A stretch of 64,000 nt of DNA from Tenodera sinensis (Eukaryota; Arthropoda; Insecta; Mantodea; Mantidae): contig CM060962.1 of assembly GCA_030765045.1 (NCBI GenBank), positions 95,659,412 to 95,723,411 on the forward strand. Direction: 5' to 3'. Positions 10,454 to 21,588 of the stretch are shown here, one piece after another. Position numbers and translations under genes: made by a program. The notes under the pieces were generated by a model. It saw nothing but the letters and a program-made list of their open reading frames with translations. It was not told where the DNA came from and made no database searches. Positions within the stretch are counted from its first letter, which is position 1; each line of letters opens with the position of its first letter.

Positions 10454-10454
<1 letters not shown>
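10244..10454 (-). mobile_element. SINE family A, copy 1, inside a (GAT)n array
   Basis: On the minus strand it reads from the B box (GGTTCGATCCC) through the central module (ccggagaaaacccgcc on plus) to the terminal GCGTTAAACACTAC. The tRNA A-box half is missing. GAT repeats on both sides suggest insertion into a pre-existing microsatellite, which hides any target-site duplication. Confidence 0.85.

Positions 10455-10510
<56 letters not shown>
10453..10510 (+). repeat. (GAT)n microsatellite, right part
   Basis: About 19 tandem GAT/ATG triplets directly abutting the SINE. Confidence 0.9.
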
Positions 10511-10552
10511 GAGGAACAAGAAGGAAAGGGTTTGTCCCTTCTGAACATTTCT

Positions 10553-10930
10553 TCTTTAGCTAGTTATCCTCCCATTATGAAGAACTTACACCCCCAAGGA
10601 CTTACAAGCCAGTGCCTAGGGTCAGAAGCCTGTCGTGGAGCAGACGAATCTATGGACTGGACAGAGTGAAGACCTGGAAAAGCGTGGTCAGTCCAGCACC
10701 AGGTATGATAGTGAGGATGAGGGTGATATGAAATGCAGGTAAAAATCGATGAACGGAAAGGTGAAGATGGAGCAATTGGTGGCATGAGTGGCGGGGAAAA
10801 CGGATAACCCGGAGAAAGCCCGCCCAGACGCCGCTTCGTCTACTACAAATACTACACGCAGGTCCCTGGGATCAAACCCGGGCCGCGTAAGTGGTAGGCG
10901 AATGTCTAACTGCTGTGCCACGGCGCAGGC
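10553..10930 (-). mobile_element. SINE family A2 (long form), copy 1
   Basis: Minus-strand element with a full tRNA-like head at the right end (A box around GTGGCACAGCAG, B box GGTTTGATCCC) and the family A centre. Its 3' module differs: ggacttacaagccagtgc and ccagcaccaggtatga on plus. The same long form occurs complete at 42346-42736 and truncated near 60.0 kb, so A and A2 share a head and centre but differ in the 3' half. Confidence 0.82.
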
Positions 10931-11076
10931 TGTTGTAGAACACAAAGGGTATCAAAACAAAATGCAGTGAGTGAGTAGACCAATAAGCACTACATTTATG
11001 GCTTTGCCAAGGAAACGCATCACGAGCACATGAGCTTTACCCTTGCAGGTGGTTATCTTGCTCACAAATACACTAA

Positions 11077-11700
11077 CGCTTGAAAGAGACTGGCTCAATT
11101 GAGAGAAGTGTTTCCATATTGGAAGACCAAGAGAGGTACGATGTAAACGCAAATCCATCAAGTAGCACAAGAAGCATTGCAGTAAGGGAAGACCTTATTC
11201 ACATGAATACCTGGGGAATTTTGCATGAAAGTCATATGTACTGATATCACCTTCAGCAGGTGCAAGATCTAAAAGTGGCGGACTTCGGGTCAAGACTTTC
11301 TGTCATTGAAGGTTACAGAACTGAGCTATGTTCATTCATTTATAAGCATGCACCTTGCTCACTGATGAGGATATGTTTCTTCGCGACGGTATTTTCAATT
11401 TTCATAGTACGCATAATTAGGCCTGTGAAAACCCTATGAGGTACGATAACACAGAGAACAACAGAGTTTCTGCCTAAACGTTTGGTAAAGTCATTCATGA
11501 TCACATTAAAGGTACCTATTTCCTTTCTTCGCTCTTGAATGCTAAGACCTCTCAATGACTTCTCTGAAATTAGTTGCGTCATTTAACTGATGATTTGCCT
11601 CTGGGCGCCATCCAAACTGGCAGAATGGTGCGCCAGTTTATTTCAGTCGAATAGTACGCAATTTCCTGAATGATACATTTTTGTCATACATGGAATGGTT
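11077..11700 (+). pseudogene. Tc1/mariner-like transposase relic
   Basis: Frames 11077-11310 read RLKETGSIER, then a paired-like helix-turn-helix region (NPSSSTRSIA, GILHESHMY) with one in-frame stop, then HLQQVQDLKVADF. Further on, LTDEDMF followed by RDGIFNF (around 11359-11400) matches the first catalytic Asp block. QNGAPVYFSRIVRNFLND (11617-11680) matches the second block, but with Asn where the family has Asp (DGAP). The order and spacing fit an IS630-Tc1-mariner transposase that joined an HTH to a DDE catalytic core. The third catalytic residue and C-terminus are gone. Several stops and frame changes show it is dead. Superfamily assignment is firm; the exact lineage is not. Confidence 0.72.
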
Positions 11701-11808
11701 AATGGTAGTTCATTACTTTGACTGTTGAATCTCCTTATTTTAATCCAATGATTTCTTTGTCTTGGGACATTTCAAGTCCTGGTTTTTGCAATCCCTGTAC
11801 TGGATATT

Positions 11809-11810
<2 letters not shown>

Positions 11811-11907
<97 letters not shown>
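11811..11907 (+). repeat. (CA)n(GA)n microsatellite
   Basis: About 38 CA units followed by about 10 GA units. Confidence 0.97.
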
Positions 11908-11969
11908 CGTATCCACATTAGATGTGGCTAAATACAAAAATTCCAAGAATTTGCAACAATATCAGATAG

Positions 11970-12570
11970 TATAGAACGCAGGCTTAGCGCGTGCATCGAA
12001 GTAGGAGGAAGCCAATTTGAGCAATTTTGATTTGTAACTCACTAATAACTGATTTTCAGACTCATGTTAATACGGACTTTTGTACTGTTTTGATATTGGA
12101 AGGATGTTCCCGAAAAATTTGACACCAATAAAGTTACGCCCTGTGTTCGCGTCTTGTACGGGGCGTAAATGGCACATCAAATTATAATTCAACATTCTGA
12201 ATTAGAATCTTGCTTATTTGTTCCAATTTCACTGTTTCATGCCTTGGCAAAGCACCTGCTTTTCTAAGGCAACTCCCACTTTACAAAACCAAACCGAAAT
12301 TATCGTGGGTGCATAGACCTTCCCGGTTTAGACGTTTTGAGTCTCCATCGATTTCGCTGCGTGTTACCTTTAAACGCCTCTCCAATCTTGGAAGTATGGG
12401 TGGGCTGGTGACGCCTGTTGAGGTAACGCTGGCAGAGTCGGGAAGCCAGTCCTATTCTTCGGGTTTCCTCGTGCATGAAGAGCATCTTGTTGTACTCTAT
12501 ATGTGTGCAAGGCCACAATTATCCATTCCCACCTGGCGATAGCCACACAAATAAATATTGTTAAGTATAA
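11970..12570. other. No gene seen; short hairpin
   Basis: TTACGCCC (12134-12141) and GGGCGTAA (12161-12168) form a perfect 8-bp stem with a 19-nt loop. The stretch 12210-12542 is somewhat GC-richer and open in one frame, but I recognise no protein in it. Confidence 0.4.
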
Positions 12571-12574
12571 GTTA

Positions 12575-12838
12575 AACTCAGTTTCATTCATGAAAACTCT
12601 AACTGCAATGGTCGTCAGCGTCCCATTATATAAGACTGCTTAATACGGTTCAGATGCCTCTTAATCAGGTTTAAGGTTATTTTATGTGCCGTAAATCTAA
12701 GAAACAGGACCACCGACTTTATTTTCCTTCCGAGGGAAGCTATCCTAAGAATTTTTACACCCGAGAAGAAATTCATCACCATCGGGTTTGAACCCGCGAC
12801 CCCGGAAACCCGAGCCTAGATCACAGAGGTCGACCCTA
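12575..12838 (-). mobile_element. tRNA-derived SINE, family F, copy 3
   Basis: On the minus strand a B box (GCGGGTTCAAACC) is followed by a body that shares aataaagtcggtggtcc, gatttacggcac and the downstream gggacgctga block with the plus-strand copies at 16.4 and 23.3 kb. Borders are approximate. Confidence 0.75.
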
Positions 12839-14020
12839 AGTATGAAACTACTAAACAGAATAATAATGTGAGAGCTAGCGTTGTCTGTAGTTCCAGTGAA
12901 GGGTAATTATATTGGTAAATAGTTCTTAGCTATTCAATGCGATCTACTGCTTATCGCGGAGTTTCATTCTCCTTCCTATTTCGTAGACTAGCAAGTGAAC
13001 AAGCAGTTTCTGTACGTGGGTTTAGTAACCAAATATGATCAGATTGTGTACATTCATCTACCAGCAATCGTTATAACATATTTTACACCCTGTATAATAT
13101 ACACACACTAATCGACTCAGCAGCCAATTCGGCGCATGAGAAGTCCTGCATTTGGCTCTCGGGCATCATAAATATTTCAGATTATGTACTTCAGTGCTTT
13201 TCCCCACATTTCGTGATACAAAATATATATTTCGTGCAAACACGATGTGCTATTTCAGAACAACAGAGTGTTAAACATTTGTGGTACTATATTAGAGGGC
13301 ACCAAAGTTAGCAATGTATTTTTATTCCCACCTCACTTATATATTTGTCATACATTTACTTTTGCTTGAACTCCATCACCATATTATGTTTCATTCAATT
13401 TTCGACTCTCCTTAGGATAATATACATATTTATTTATTTTTTTAGATTTCTTTGAGTAATAAATGTAAGAGAATGAATTAATGACATTGATTAAAGAGAT
13501 AAAACATTCTAGAATGAACAAATTACATCATGCAATCGCAGCAGCCGCTGAAATTAAACCGTTTTTATCCTGACAAGAAAGCGGGGCACTAAGAAAAATA
13601 TTTCCACTTTACACTAATTTCAGAGCATCCGGCATAAAGGACCATATCCTAAAGCTTTTATCAGTAAATTAAGGTAGAATTTTAATATGACATTCTAACT
13701 AGATTTTAAAAGTTTCAAATTATGACTTCTTCAAAACGAATATATGATCTTATTCCTTTCACCTTAAATAAATTTCGTTATGAATAAGGCTTTATTTGAT
13801 TTATTATAAAACAAAATGCTACACAATTATTGTATTAGTACATGTTAACCAGAAATGATTTATCGCAAACCATCTTTTTAGCTATATTTACTGTTAATGT
13901 TCCTCACTAATTCTTAAACACGATTTCAGAATTTAGGAGTATTTAATGAAACCAGATGTAAACTTCACCACATGGAAAAAATGAAAACAAATAAATATTT
14001 AAGAAACACAATCAGGATTT
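12839..14020. other. No gene seen
   Basis: AT-rich spacer of about 1.2 kb with no coding, tRNA-like or repeat signal that I could match. Confidence 0.45.
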
Positions 14021-14259
14021 TTGTAGTGTTTAACGCCCGCTTTTACTACATACGGCACCGCAGGCGGTGACACTAATGATACATGGAACGAAGATGCAGC
14101 ACCGGTGAAATGAGATGGCGGGGGAAACCGGAGAACCCGGAGGAAACCCACCCCAGCGCCGCTTCGTCCACCACAATTCCCACATGTGGTTGCCTGGGAT
14201 CGAACCCGGGCCGCTTTGGTGAGAAGCAAATGGTCTTACCACTCGGCTACGACGCGGCC
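14021..14259 (-). mobile_element. SINE family A, copy 2, full length
   Basis: This is the best full-length short-form A copy. On the minus strand it has an A box TAGCCGAGTGG, a B box GGTTCGATCCC, the central GC-rich module with GAAGCGGCG, and the 3' end GGGCGTTAAACACTAC. The A box resembles Leu/Ser-type tRNAs. No convincing target-site duplication is visible. Confidence 0.88.
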
Positions 14260-14378
14260 ACAGAATTACGTGAAATCCGTATTCTACATTTAAGCTAGTT
14301 GTTTTCGTTTTTACGTTTATTTGCATTTTAAAAACCAGCAGTGAAAAAAAAATGATCTTCAGTTTTAAACATATTTAA

Positions 14379-15088
14379 GGGACACTGGGAATGAAACTTG
14401 AAAGTTCCACATTTTTAGATAGATTCTTCTGAAATTTTTACTGTGTCTGTATTTATATGAGAATAGGAGGCACATCAAATTTCATTAAAATTGGATAATT
14501 CGTTTAGGATATATAAATTCTTTTATGAATTTAATAGGCACATTTTCAAAATAGAGCTCGCGTCTATTGACTTTTCAAAATGCATTTATATTAGCAGAAC
14601 TGATACTCTAAAACATGGGTAACAATTGTATGAAGAGATATTTCAAATACGTTTGCTGATTATGCTGTACATATTTTTTTAATAACAAAGAAAATTTAAT
14701 CTTAAAAATTGTTGATTTTTTCATACAAAAAGAAATGTTTTTGGAATTCATGTTGATGATAACATCAATATTGAATCATAGTTTTGTTTAGCTGCTATTT
14801 ATGAATACTTTTGGAAATTTTCATTGAATTTGAAGCAAAACTCAGGCGCGGCCTTCTTTTGGAATGTGCAGAAATGTAGATTTGAGAAAAACAGGCTTTT
14901 ATATAGGAGCATCCTGTGTACCTTAAGGGAAGAGCGCTATTTGAAAGGGCCGTAATGGCCACATGGAGTGGGGGACATGAAAAATGTTAGCTGATCCAAA
15001 TGCACCGGTGTTCCAGGAACATTTTAAGGCAAAAAAACAATTTTCGACTTTTTGACAACTTTGACAAAAATTTCACTCCCAGTGTCCC
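14379..15088. mobile_element. TTAA-flanked non-autonomous DNA transposon
   Basis: Terminal inverted repeats of 18 bp: GGGACACTGGGAATGAAA at 14379-14396, and at 15071-15088 its reverse complement with one mismatch. TTAA lies directly outside both ends (14375-14378 and 15089-15092). The 710-bp interior has no coding capacity. TTAA targeting is characteristic of the piggyBac superfamily, though the GGGACAC terminus differs from the usual CCC start. Family assignment is therefore tentative; that it is a TIR element is clear. Confidence 0.82.
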
Positions 15089-15094
15089 TTAACC

Positions 15095-15695
15095 AAGTGG
15101 GATGGCTCAGGGGGTAACGTGTGTGACCTGTATTCGGAAAGTCGTGGGTTCAATCCATGGCGGCCGATCTTCCTGACCCATGGGTTTTCTTTCGGAGGTT
15201 TCCCCGAGTCGCCAGGAGAATGCAGGGAAGGATTTCCATATCTTCCGAATTTCCTGTCCCTCCATTTCGTTACATTATTAATTTAATTTCACCCTTCATC
15301 CCGTTAGTTTTCTTTCAGGGTTGGAGGCGTCGGGGAGCGTCGCGAAAGTAGCACGGCAGGGGGACAAATGCGTCCTGGAAATCTCGTCTCCTGGATTGGA
15401 AGGTGAGTCTACCAGTTTCCGAACCCCCATGGGATGGTACAAGCCCGGGGGGGGGGGGGAGTCGGTTTGCGAGTCCCGCGCTCCCCTTGGGAGTACGAAC
15501 CCAAAGGGGTGGGAGAGGAACCTGGGAAGATGTAGGTACCCTGCCACCTACTTTGTCGTGGCAGCGTTCCGGCCGGCTTTAGGATGCATTCATCTCATCC
15601 ATCCTACCGGGGGGTGCCCCGTTAGGACATAGGTACAAAAGATCACCTTTCGGTCGAGGTGCTAAGTCCTCCTCCGCAAGTCGTCATTGAGTCAA
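15095..15695 (+). mobile_element. tRNA-derived SINE, family G, copy 1
   Basis: The head contains an A box (ATGGCTCAGGGGG) and a B box (GGGTTCAATCC). The long body ends in a block (ggtcgaggtgctaag) shared with the copy at 23.6-24.1 kb. At about 600 bp it is long for a SINE and may be composite. It begins two bases after the TTAA of the neighbouring DNA transposon. A run of 12 G lies near 15450. Confidence 0.75.
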
Positions 15696-16011
15696 ACATA
15701 CTTAGAAAACACTTTGTGACACATCATCCAAAGTTCTATATCTTTCAGAACTGTGACAAAATCAAGTAAATTCAATTTCTAAACTAAGCACTGAACATGA
15801 TACTGAGAAATAGCGACATTAATTCGCTGTATTCTTGTATGCAGAAATTAAGTTGAAAATGTGTGCCCTATGCAGAAGCATACATTGTCCTTCGAGAGAT
15901 GACCCCCTGAAGTCATATTCCCTAGCACTTTTTAAGTTATAGTAGGAGGCACACAAGAACGACGGTGAGTGCACGTTGATCAGTGGCGCTACACGCGTTA
16001 TCTTCCATTGA

Positions 16012-16125
16012 GACCTCGTTGTCGACGGCCCGTTAAACCCCACACACTCAGTCACTCACTCACTCACTCACTCACTCACTCACTCACTCACTCACTCACT
16101 CACTCTCTCACTCACTCACTCACAC
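16012..16125 (+). mobile_element. Truncated retroposon 3' end, family J, copy 1
   Basis: An insertion of about 40 unique bases (with gtcgacggcccgttaaacc) plus an expanded (CACT)n tail. An 11-bp duplication flanks it: tcttccattga at 16001-16011 and tcttccactga at 16126-16136, one mismatch. The same 3' end occurs inverted at 52306-52339. Confidence 0.72.
16051..16125 (+). repeat. (CACT)n microsatellite
   Basis: About 18 CACT units that form the tail of the family J insertion. Confidence 0.95.
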
Positions 16126-16442
16126 TCTTCCACTGAATGGCGAGCGAGAATGCAAGAAACAGGCATTGTAATATTTCTGTCTCTCTTTCTCCGCAGTGGC
16201 ATTCCCCGACCCTCTTTGTGTCTGCTTCCGATTCTGTCAATAGTGGGAAATGAAGGAAGGTTTGTCGCTACCCACCGGCCACGCAGAACTACAAATTCAG
16301 TTCAGTACTCTACCGTAATTGCCTCGACCGCCGCGCACTCGCCCAATTCTTCTATCCTGAAACTAAGAGAGTTAAATTACAAGAAACGGGGAGCAAATTC
16401 GTGGCATTATATAATCCCTCACATTCATCTACTAAAAAGGGT

Positions 16443-16742
16443 CTTCCCCGTGTTCTAGGGGTAACATGTTAGCCTCTGGTTCCGAAGGTCGCCGGCTCAA
16501 ACTTGGCGGAAGGCAATGAATTTTTTAGGCGTAAAAATCCTTAATCTGGCTTCCTTTGGAAGGAAAGTAAAGCTGGTGGTCTCGTGTAGTATATTTATAG
16601 CAAGTAAAAGAACCTGAGGCCTGATAAAGAGGCCTCTGAATAAAATTAAGCAGTCCTTCACGTCCAATATAGAACGGGACGCCGAGAATCACAGCAGCTA
16701 AAGAGCGCTCATAAATAAAACTCAATTTTATTTTCAAAAGCC
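16443..16742 (+). mobile_element. tRNA-derived SINE, family F, copy 1
   Basis: The head has an A-box-like TCTAGGGGTAAC and a diverged B box (GGCTCAAACTTGG). The body shares ggcttcctttgg, agctggtggtctcgtg and gggacgccgag with the other F copies. The end is A/T-rich. Confidence 0.75.
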
Positions 16743-17490
16743 GTCAAGGATCTGAAGGTCGGATTAGGAGGCCCTCTGGAAATGGCGCCGCAGTCCTCCC
16801 GAATGCGAGGCTTACGCGTTACTGCGGGGCCATCTTTTTCGGTAATGTGCTTTTACAAGAACAAAATAATATTTCACCGAAGTTCACTGAGTAAGAGTGT
16901 CCAAGGATACATATCAAACCGTCCTATAATACAACTTGTGCGATGTGGTGCAATACTCGTTGGATAATAAGTTGGATGGTTGCGTCTTTCCACAACCGTT
17001 CCAACAGTCGTGTTGCTTCGGCTGTAAGCCTGATATCTTTGTAGTGTGTAAACCGTTTGAGGTAAGCTGGTCGTTAAAGGGGTCAAAAGTTACATAATTT
17101 TTATTATCTCATGTTAATAAGCGCTCTTTTCTGAACAATTTTATATATAATAATCATATGTCCTAAATGTGTTTGTGCATATAAATTGCAAATATTTAAA
17201 CCAGTGCGTCACAGTGACCGTGCCCCCAACCCTGCCATATCCTTCATGAATTGCTTCTCAACTTTCTACAACCTCTAAGGTTGTAAGTAAATGTACATAT
17301 GTGTTTGTGGCAGCTTTCACTAGCAAAAGTGTGAACATAACCACAAGCGCACCCTCTCATCTACTATACTGGAGAAAATTAGCTCACTATATGAAGCTCT
17401 TTCTGATCCCGAACTACTCAACTCAAGGAATGTCTTCATGGTAAGACACAGAATCTGCACAAAGCATTCAACTGCTGCATATGGCAATGA
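16743..17490. other. No gene seen
   Basis: No recognisable feature other than the lead-in to the relic at 17494. Confidence 0.4.
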
Positions 17491-17493
17491 CTT

Positions 17494-17740
17494 CCTAAAA
17501 CACTGTTTGTTGGAGCAAAGGTGCTTAAAAGTGGTGTTCTAGATGCACTAATTTGCTTCAATGATGGATCTTACAGCAGAATGGTAGTGGTACAGAGAAT
17601 GGGCATCAAAGTAGGTAAAAACATGGAGTAAGCACTGTGAATTTTGTATCGTAACCGTGTTACTAAGTCTGAAAAAGCAACGCACATGATGACCAAGGAG
17701 GTGAAAATGAAGAATAGAAGCCAAAAAATGAAAAAGAGAG
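17494..17740 (+). pseudogene. Decayed transposon-type ORF (FNDG motif)
   Basis: One frame reads FVGAKVLKSGVLDALICFND and continues to MGIKVGKNM. After two in-frame stops (17629-17631 and 17638-17640) the same frame continues as a Lys/Arg-rich stretch (KSEKATHMMTKEVKMKNR). An FNDG block followed by a GI-x-x-G-x-N block and a basic tail recalls an ORF seen repeatedly in invertebrate transposons that I cannot name with certainty. Frame retention across about 250 bp despite the stops argues for a real coding ancestor. Confidence 0.42.
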
Positions 17741-19770
17741 GACGAGGAAGCCCTAACAAATTCTTATTGGCCAGGAGATTTCTAACAAGGGTCATTGCGA
17801 AATTTTCCATTTGTTTTAACTTTATACTCAAGTTTTTCAAAACTGCATTTTACAAGCTGTTGGTGCATTTTCTAGAGAAAACTATTTTAGATAGGCATAT
17901 AAAATTATCACTGTATGTTACCAGACCCTTGACAAAGCTTCCCTAGTGGATTCATTGCACTGTGTTAGACACATTCAGATTTTCAATACCTTATTTCCCA
18001 GAAAAAGAAGAGAAGTTCTAGTAAATTCCTCCATGACATCTTAACAGTGAATTAAATTCATTTATTTTTGCAAGGGAACCTTTTCCCTATTATAGGCAGA
18101 TGTGAGTAAAATTTCTATGTATTCTGAGAATATAGAGAACAGACAATTGCAGCTACGCATATACATCTCATTAAATTTTTAAGAGAAATACATTTTGTTA
18201 GAATATTTTTCAAAGAGAGTGAAATTTGAAAATGATTTCTGTACATATTTACCCAGCAGAAAGAGCAATTAAATGTCCCCACAAAAATCATGGGTCCGTG
18301 ACTAATGGTATTCCTAGTACGCTGAAGTGAATATGACCTTAATTTTTGCCAATCTTATGGCTTAACTACCAACTTACCTTAAGCTATCTTTAAGATGCAG
18401 GAGAAAATGTGGCAGCAGTAGAAGTGGTGACTGAAACAATTAAGGTTCTTCTCTCAAAAATAACCAATAAGAACTCCAATGTATTACATTTATATGACTA
18501 TCTCTACATTCTATCACTTATCTTGATATGTTTCCACACCATGCTTATGAAAGCTTATCTACTTCATGCTAATCGAGATAAAGCTTTGCAGTAATTGTTA
18601 CATTACACTTTTCCTTTAAAGGAAGACTAAATCGCCAAAACTTCCACAAAAATTACATTTTTAGTTGCTTGAGCAATTTTATTAACTGAAATTTCCCCCT
18701 TAATTTGATACGTTTTTGCTTACTAAGGAACAATTCTTACATTTTAAATATACTTTAAAATGGTATGGCGTGTACCATTTTGCACTCTAGATTCTGCATC
18801 ACTTCAGATAAAAATACATAACTCCTGCATAATTTGTAGGGGAACTTTTTGGTCTAAGATACTGATGGTAAACAATGATACATGTATGTGCTCGAACCGC
18901 GTAGTTTCGTTCTTTACAGATATGTGCGAGTTTGTGTTCTACATTTTCTACGCTTTTGTTTTGAAAACTTTATTATTTTTGAATGACATTTTCTGGCATA
19001 AATGACCCATTTTCTCAGTTTTAGGGTTGTGAGAACATCTTCCAAATGCTACTGTTGTGTTAACAATAATTTAATAAAAAAATTGTATAACTTAAAATAG
19101 CCTTATTTCCTATCGAAAAAGTTATTAGACACAAATAGACTTGTGGACTTATAAGGAATACATCCGTATCCCGAAGAAATTTCACTTAAACATCTTAAAT
19201 AGTTTCTTAGTTAATGGGTCGTGAATTTAGCAGATTTAACACAGATGAGAAGGGGCTTTTAATCTCCCCTTGAGTTATAGTCAATTTTGTAAATAGATGA
19301 CATTACAGCTGAAGTGTTAACAGCAGTAAAGGGGAACCAACTCATATCACCTGATTTACTCCACGTGCGCCGCATCCACCATTTGCTAAATTAGGGTTCG
19401 TTACTACCCCGTTTCCATCCAGTAGGAATTGATTCATATCTAAGTTTAGCCAATCAGAGACATCACAATATCTTCCCCATGTGGAGTATATCAAACTGTA
19501 GGTGCTGGTTCCGTTCAACTGCTGTGAGCAGCTTAATTGGATGCAAGTCTAATCATAAAATGGACTACACAAGGAGGTAATAGAGGAAACCAATTGGATA
19601 GTTAGATACACTTGGGTCACCACATGTTGGTCTTGGATTTCTATATTTTTGCATAACGTAGAAAACTGGACAGTGATAGCACAAGTATTGAATAATAAGG
19701 ATATCTCAGATATCACTGATACCACAAAAAGTTACTTAAAACATTATGTATTTTAAAGAGTTATACATAT
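17741..19770. other. No gene seen; possible K fragments
   Basis: AT-rich. A short stretch near 18560-18590 (ctacttcatgctaatcgagataaa region) resembles the 5' part of repeat K, and 19690-19770 weakly resembles its middle. Neither is strong enough for a separate call. Confidence 0.4.
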
Positions 19771-19774
19771 TTTG

Positions 19775-20052
19775 TGTGATGGTGCGAAGTTGGCCGGGGC
19801 CAAGCTCCTTCACACCACACACCAGGGCGGCGAGTAAATAAAGGCGCAAGGTCAAGCTTCTCCACGCCACTCACGTGAGCAAACACGTGACTAACAATCA
19901 AGCGGCAACACAAAGGTTTTTTCCAGAGCCTTCGAGAACTGTACGCCAGCTGGCATGCTTGTACAAATTCCTGAAAGGACCCATGACGTCATCCCCGTTA
20001 TATAAGGAGGCGAGGAAGCAGTAGTGAGTGGGTTACAGACATGGGTCGGTCA

Positions 20053-20124
<72 letters not shown>

Positions 20125-20160
20125 TACTATCGTCGTGAAAGATCGAAGTAAAGAAGTTTC
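19775..20160 (+). mobile_element. LTR family L, copy 2, with promoter motifs
   Basis: It begins TGTGATGG and shares with the 46.4-47.0 kb LTR the blocks ccaagct, cacaccaccagggcg-like and cacgtgagcaaacacgtg. TGACGTCA (19984-19991) is a perfect CRE-type site, and TTATATAAGG (19999-20008) is a good TATA box 8 bp further on. Together they look like an LTR promoter. A (TG)n tract interrupts the downstream half, and the end is not resolved. Flanking sequence belongs to repeat K, as for copy 1. Confidence 0.6.
20055..20123 (+). repeat. (TG)n microsatellite
   Basis: About 34 TG units inside the LTR fragment. Confidence 0.96.
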
Positions 20161-20179
20161 AACTGAAAACATCTTCCCA

Positions 20180-20280
20180 CCCCCTTTACACACATTTTTA
20201 TAAACCATGCTTATTTTGGATTCAAGGGGCCTCAAAACGTGCATTTACGATGAAATCTTGACATCATGTTGAATGGATTA
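20180..20280 (+). mobile_element. Repeat K, 3' end fragment
   Basis: ttttggattcaaggggcctc followed by a gatgaaatcttgacatc block matches the 3' end of the K copy at 33.8-34.7 kb. Confidence 0.65.
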
Positions 20281-20337
20281 GATTACTTTTTCTTAGCTTT
20301 TGTTCGTAAGTGACAGATAAATTAAACGATGAGAAAC

Positions 20338-20783
20338 AGTGAGACACCTCCTCGAAAACATGTGAGGCTCCCCTGTAGGAGCTTCAGAGTTCGATTCCCC
20401 TTAACCGCACTCTGACCTTGGGTTTTTCGTGGGTCAATAGTCGAATTATGTGGTGGTTTCTCATCCACAACTATTGACTTTAACTTATTTTCTTTTCATT
20501 CGTTTCCTTCCCAGCTTTCAGATGTGCGTGTAGGTTTCGTGGCGTGTGGTGCTGCTAAGAGTACACCCGTGAATACTAGAGGGCTGCTTGTTCATTGCCC
20601 TCTAGGCAGTATCAGCAGTGGGACGGGTCTTCGAACCTGGAACTGTTAGGGACCTGCGCGCGTCTCTGTAGCCTGTAGCCTCCTGAGATTCCTTCATTTC
20701 ATTCCTTTCTCCTGGGGGTTGGCAACCACAATAGATCTATGTAGGTCGCTGAGCGCGAGGACTCCTCCTTCGTTGTAAACCTA
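20338..20783 (+). mobile_element. SINE family C, copy 2
   Basis: A 446-bp element with a 15-bp duplication differing at one base: 20323-20337 and 20784-20798. The head keeps a B box (GAGTTCGATTCCCC) but a poor A box. The 3' half (gttagggacctgcgcgcgtc, caatagatctatgtaggt) matches the copy at 25.2-26.0 kb. Confidence 0.85.
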
Positions 20784-20798
20784 TAAACGATAAGAAAC

Positions 20799-21575
20799 TT
20801 TGGCGACTGGGAGCTGGTGTGTATATTACTTGGGCTCGTTCCCATACAGAAGGAATCAACAAATGTTTCATTAAGCACACTGTTCTGGTTCACCGTATGT
20901 CACAGTATGCGGTTTAACATGCACAGTAACGCCTGAACTTCATCTACGAACATGTTTTGAGTCCGAACAGGCCAGAGTAGAGATACGTAATTCCACAGAA
21001 AAATATTTACTTAGCATGCCTCTGTGTTTCCCCAGCTCTTTAGTTATCTTCACACTGCGAGGAACGCACTAAACTGACAGTGGACTTTTGGGGAAAATAT
21101 AAAACAGAGTTAACCCTACCCCTGCTTTCGTCTGCTATATCTATGTTGTTGGCATATTATTCAGTCCTTTTCAAAGTGTACAGTCGAGTGTTATTAAACA
21201 TGCAGATGCTCTTGGTTTCCTATAGTGTATTTACTGTAGGCAAAATCTCCTTATCATTCATGTTCCACACCAGCCCTCAGTAAGCCAATCTCTTGTTGGT
21301 TTGAACTCAAGACTGACACACATTGAATAGAGGCCAGGCTCTGGCAGCGGCGAAAGGAGAGAAGTAGTGAAACATTTCACTTGAGTGGCTGGAAGGCAAG
21401 CTTTGCCACAATTATCCTCAGGAGCTCCTGGATAAATCCGTCATACCTGTGGCACGATTTTATGCACTCGACTGTACATGTTGCATACACGTGGCATTTA
21501 CTAACTTACGGCTAGAAACTGCGATCTTGCGCTTAAAATACCCGGTGTGTTGCCTTTGCAAGACTTTCTCTATTT
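20799..21575. other. No gene seen
   Basis: Unassigned spacer between the C and A SINE insertions. Confidence 0.4.
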
Positions 21576-21588
21576 ACTCTTCTATACA

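Noticed and set aside
12210..12542. Possible host exon in a GC-richer open stretch
   Set aside because: No recognised protein, no clear splice context, and no proper start codon at the frame opening.
14021..14259. Functional tRNA genes at B-box-like sites across the window
   Set aside because: Each A/B-box pair continues into a shared SINE body, and I could not fold a complete cloverleaf with an acceptor stem in any of them.
16051..16125. CRISPR-like or satellite array
   Set aside because: Tetranucleotide repeats without spacers; this is a microsatellite in a eukaryotic genome.
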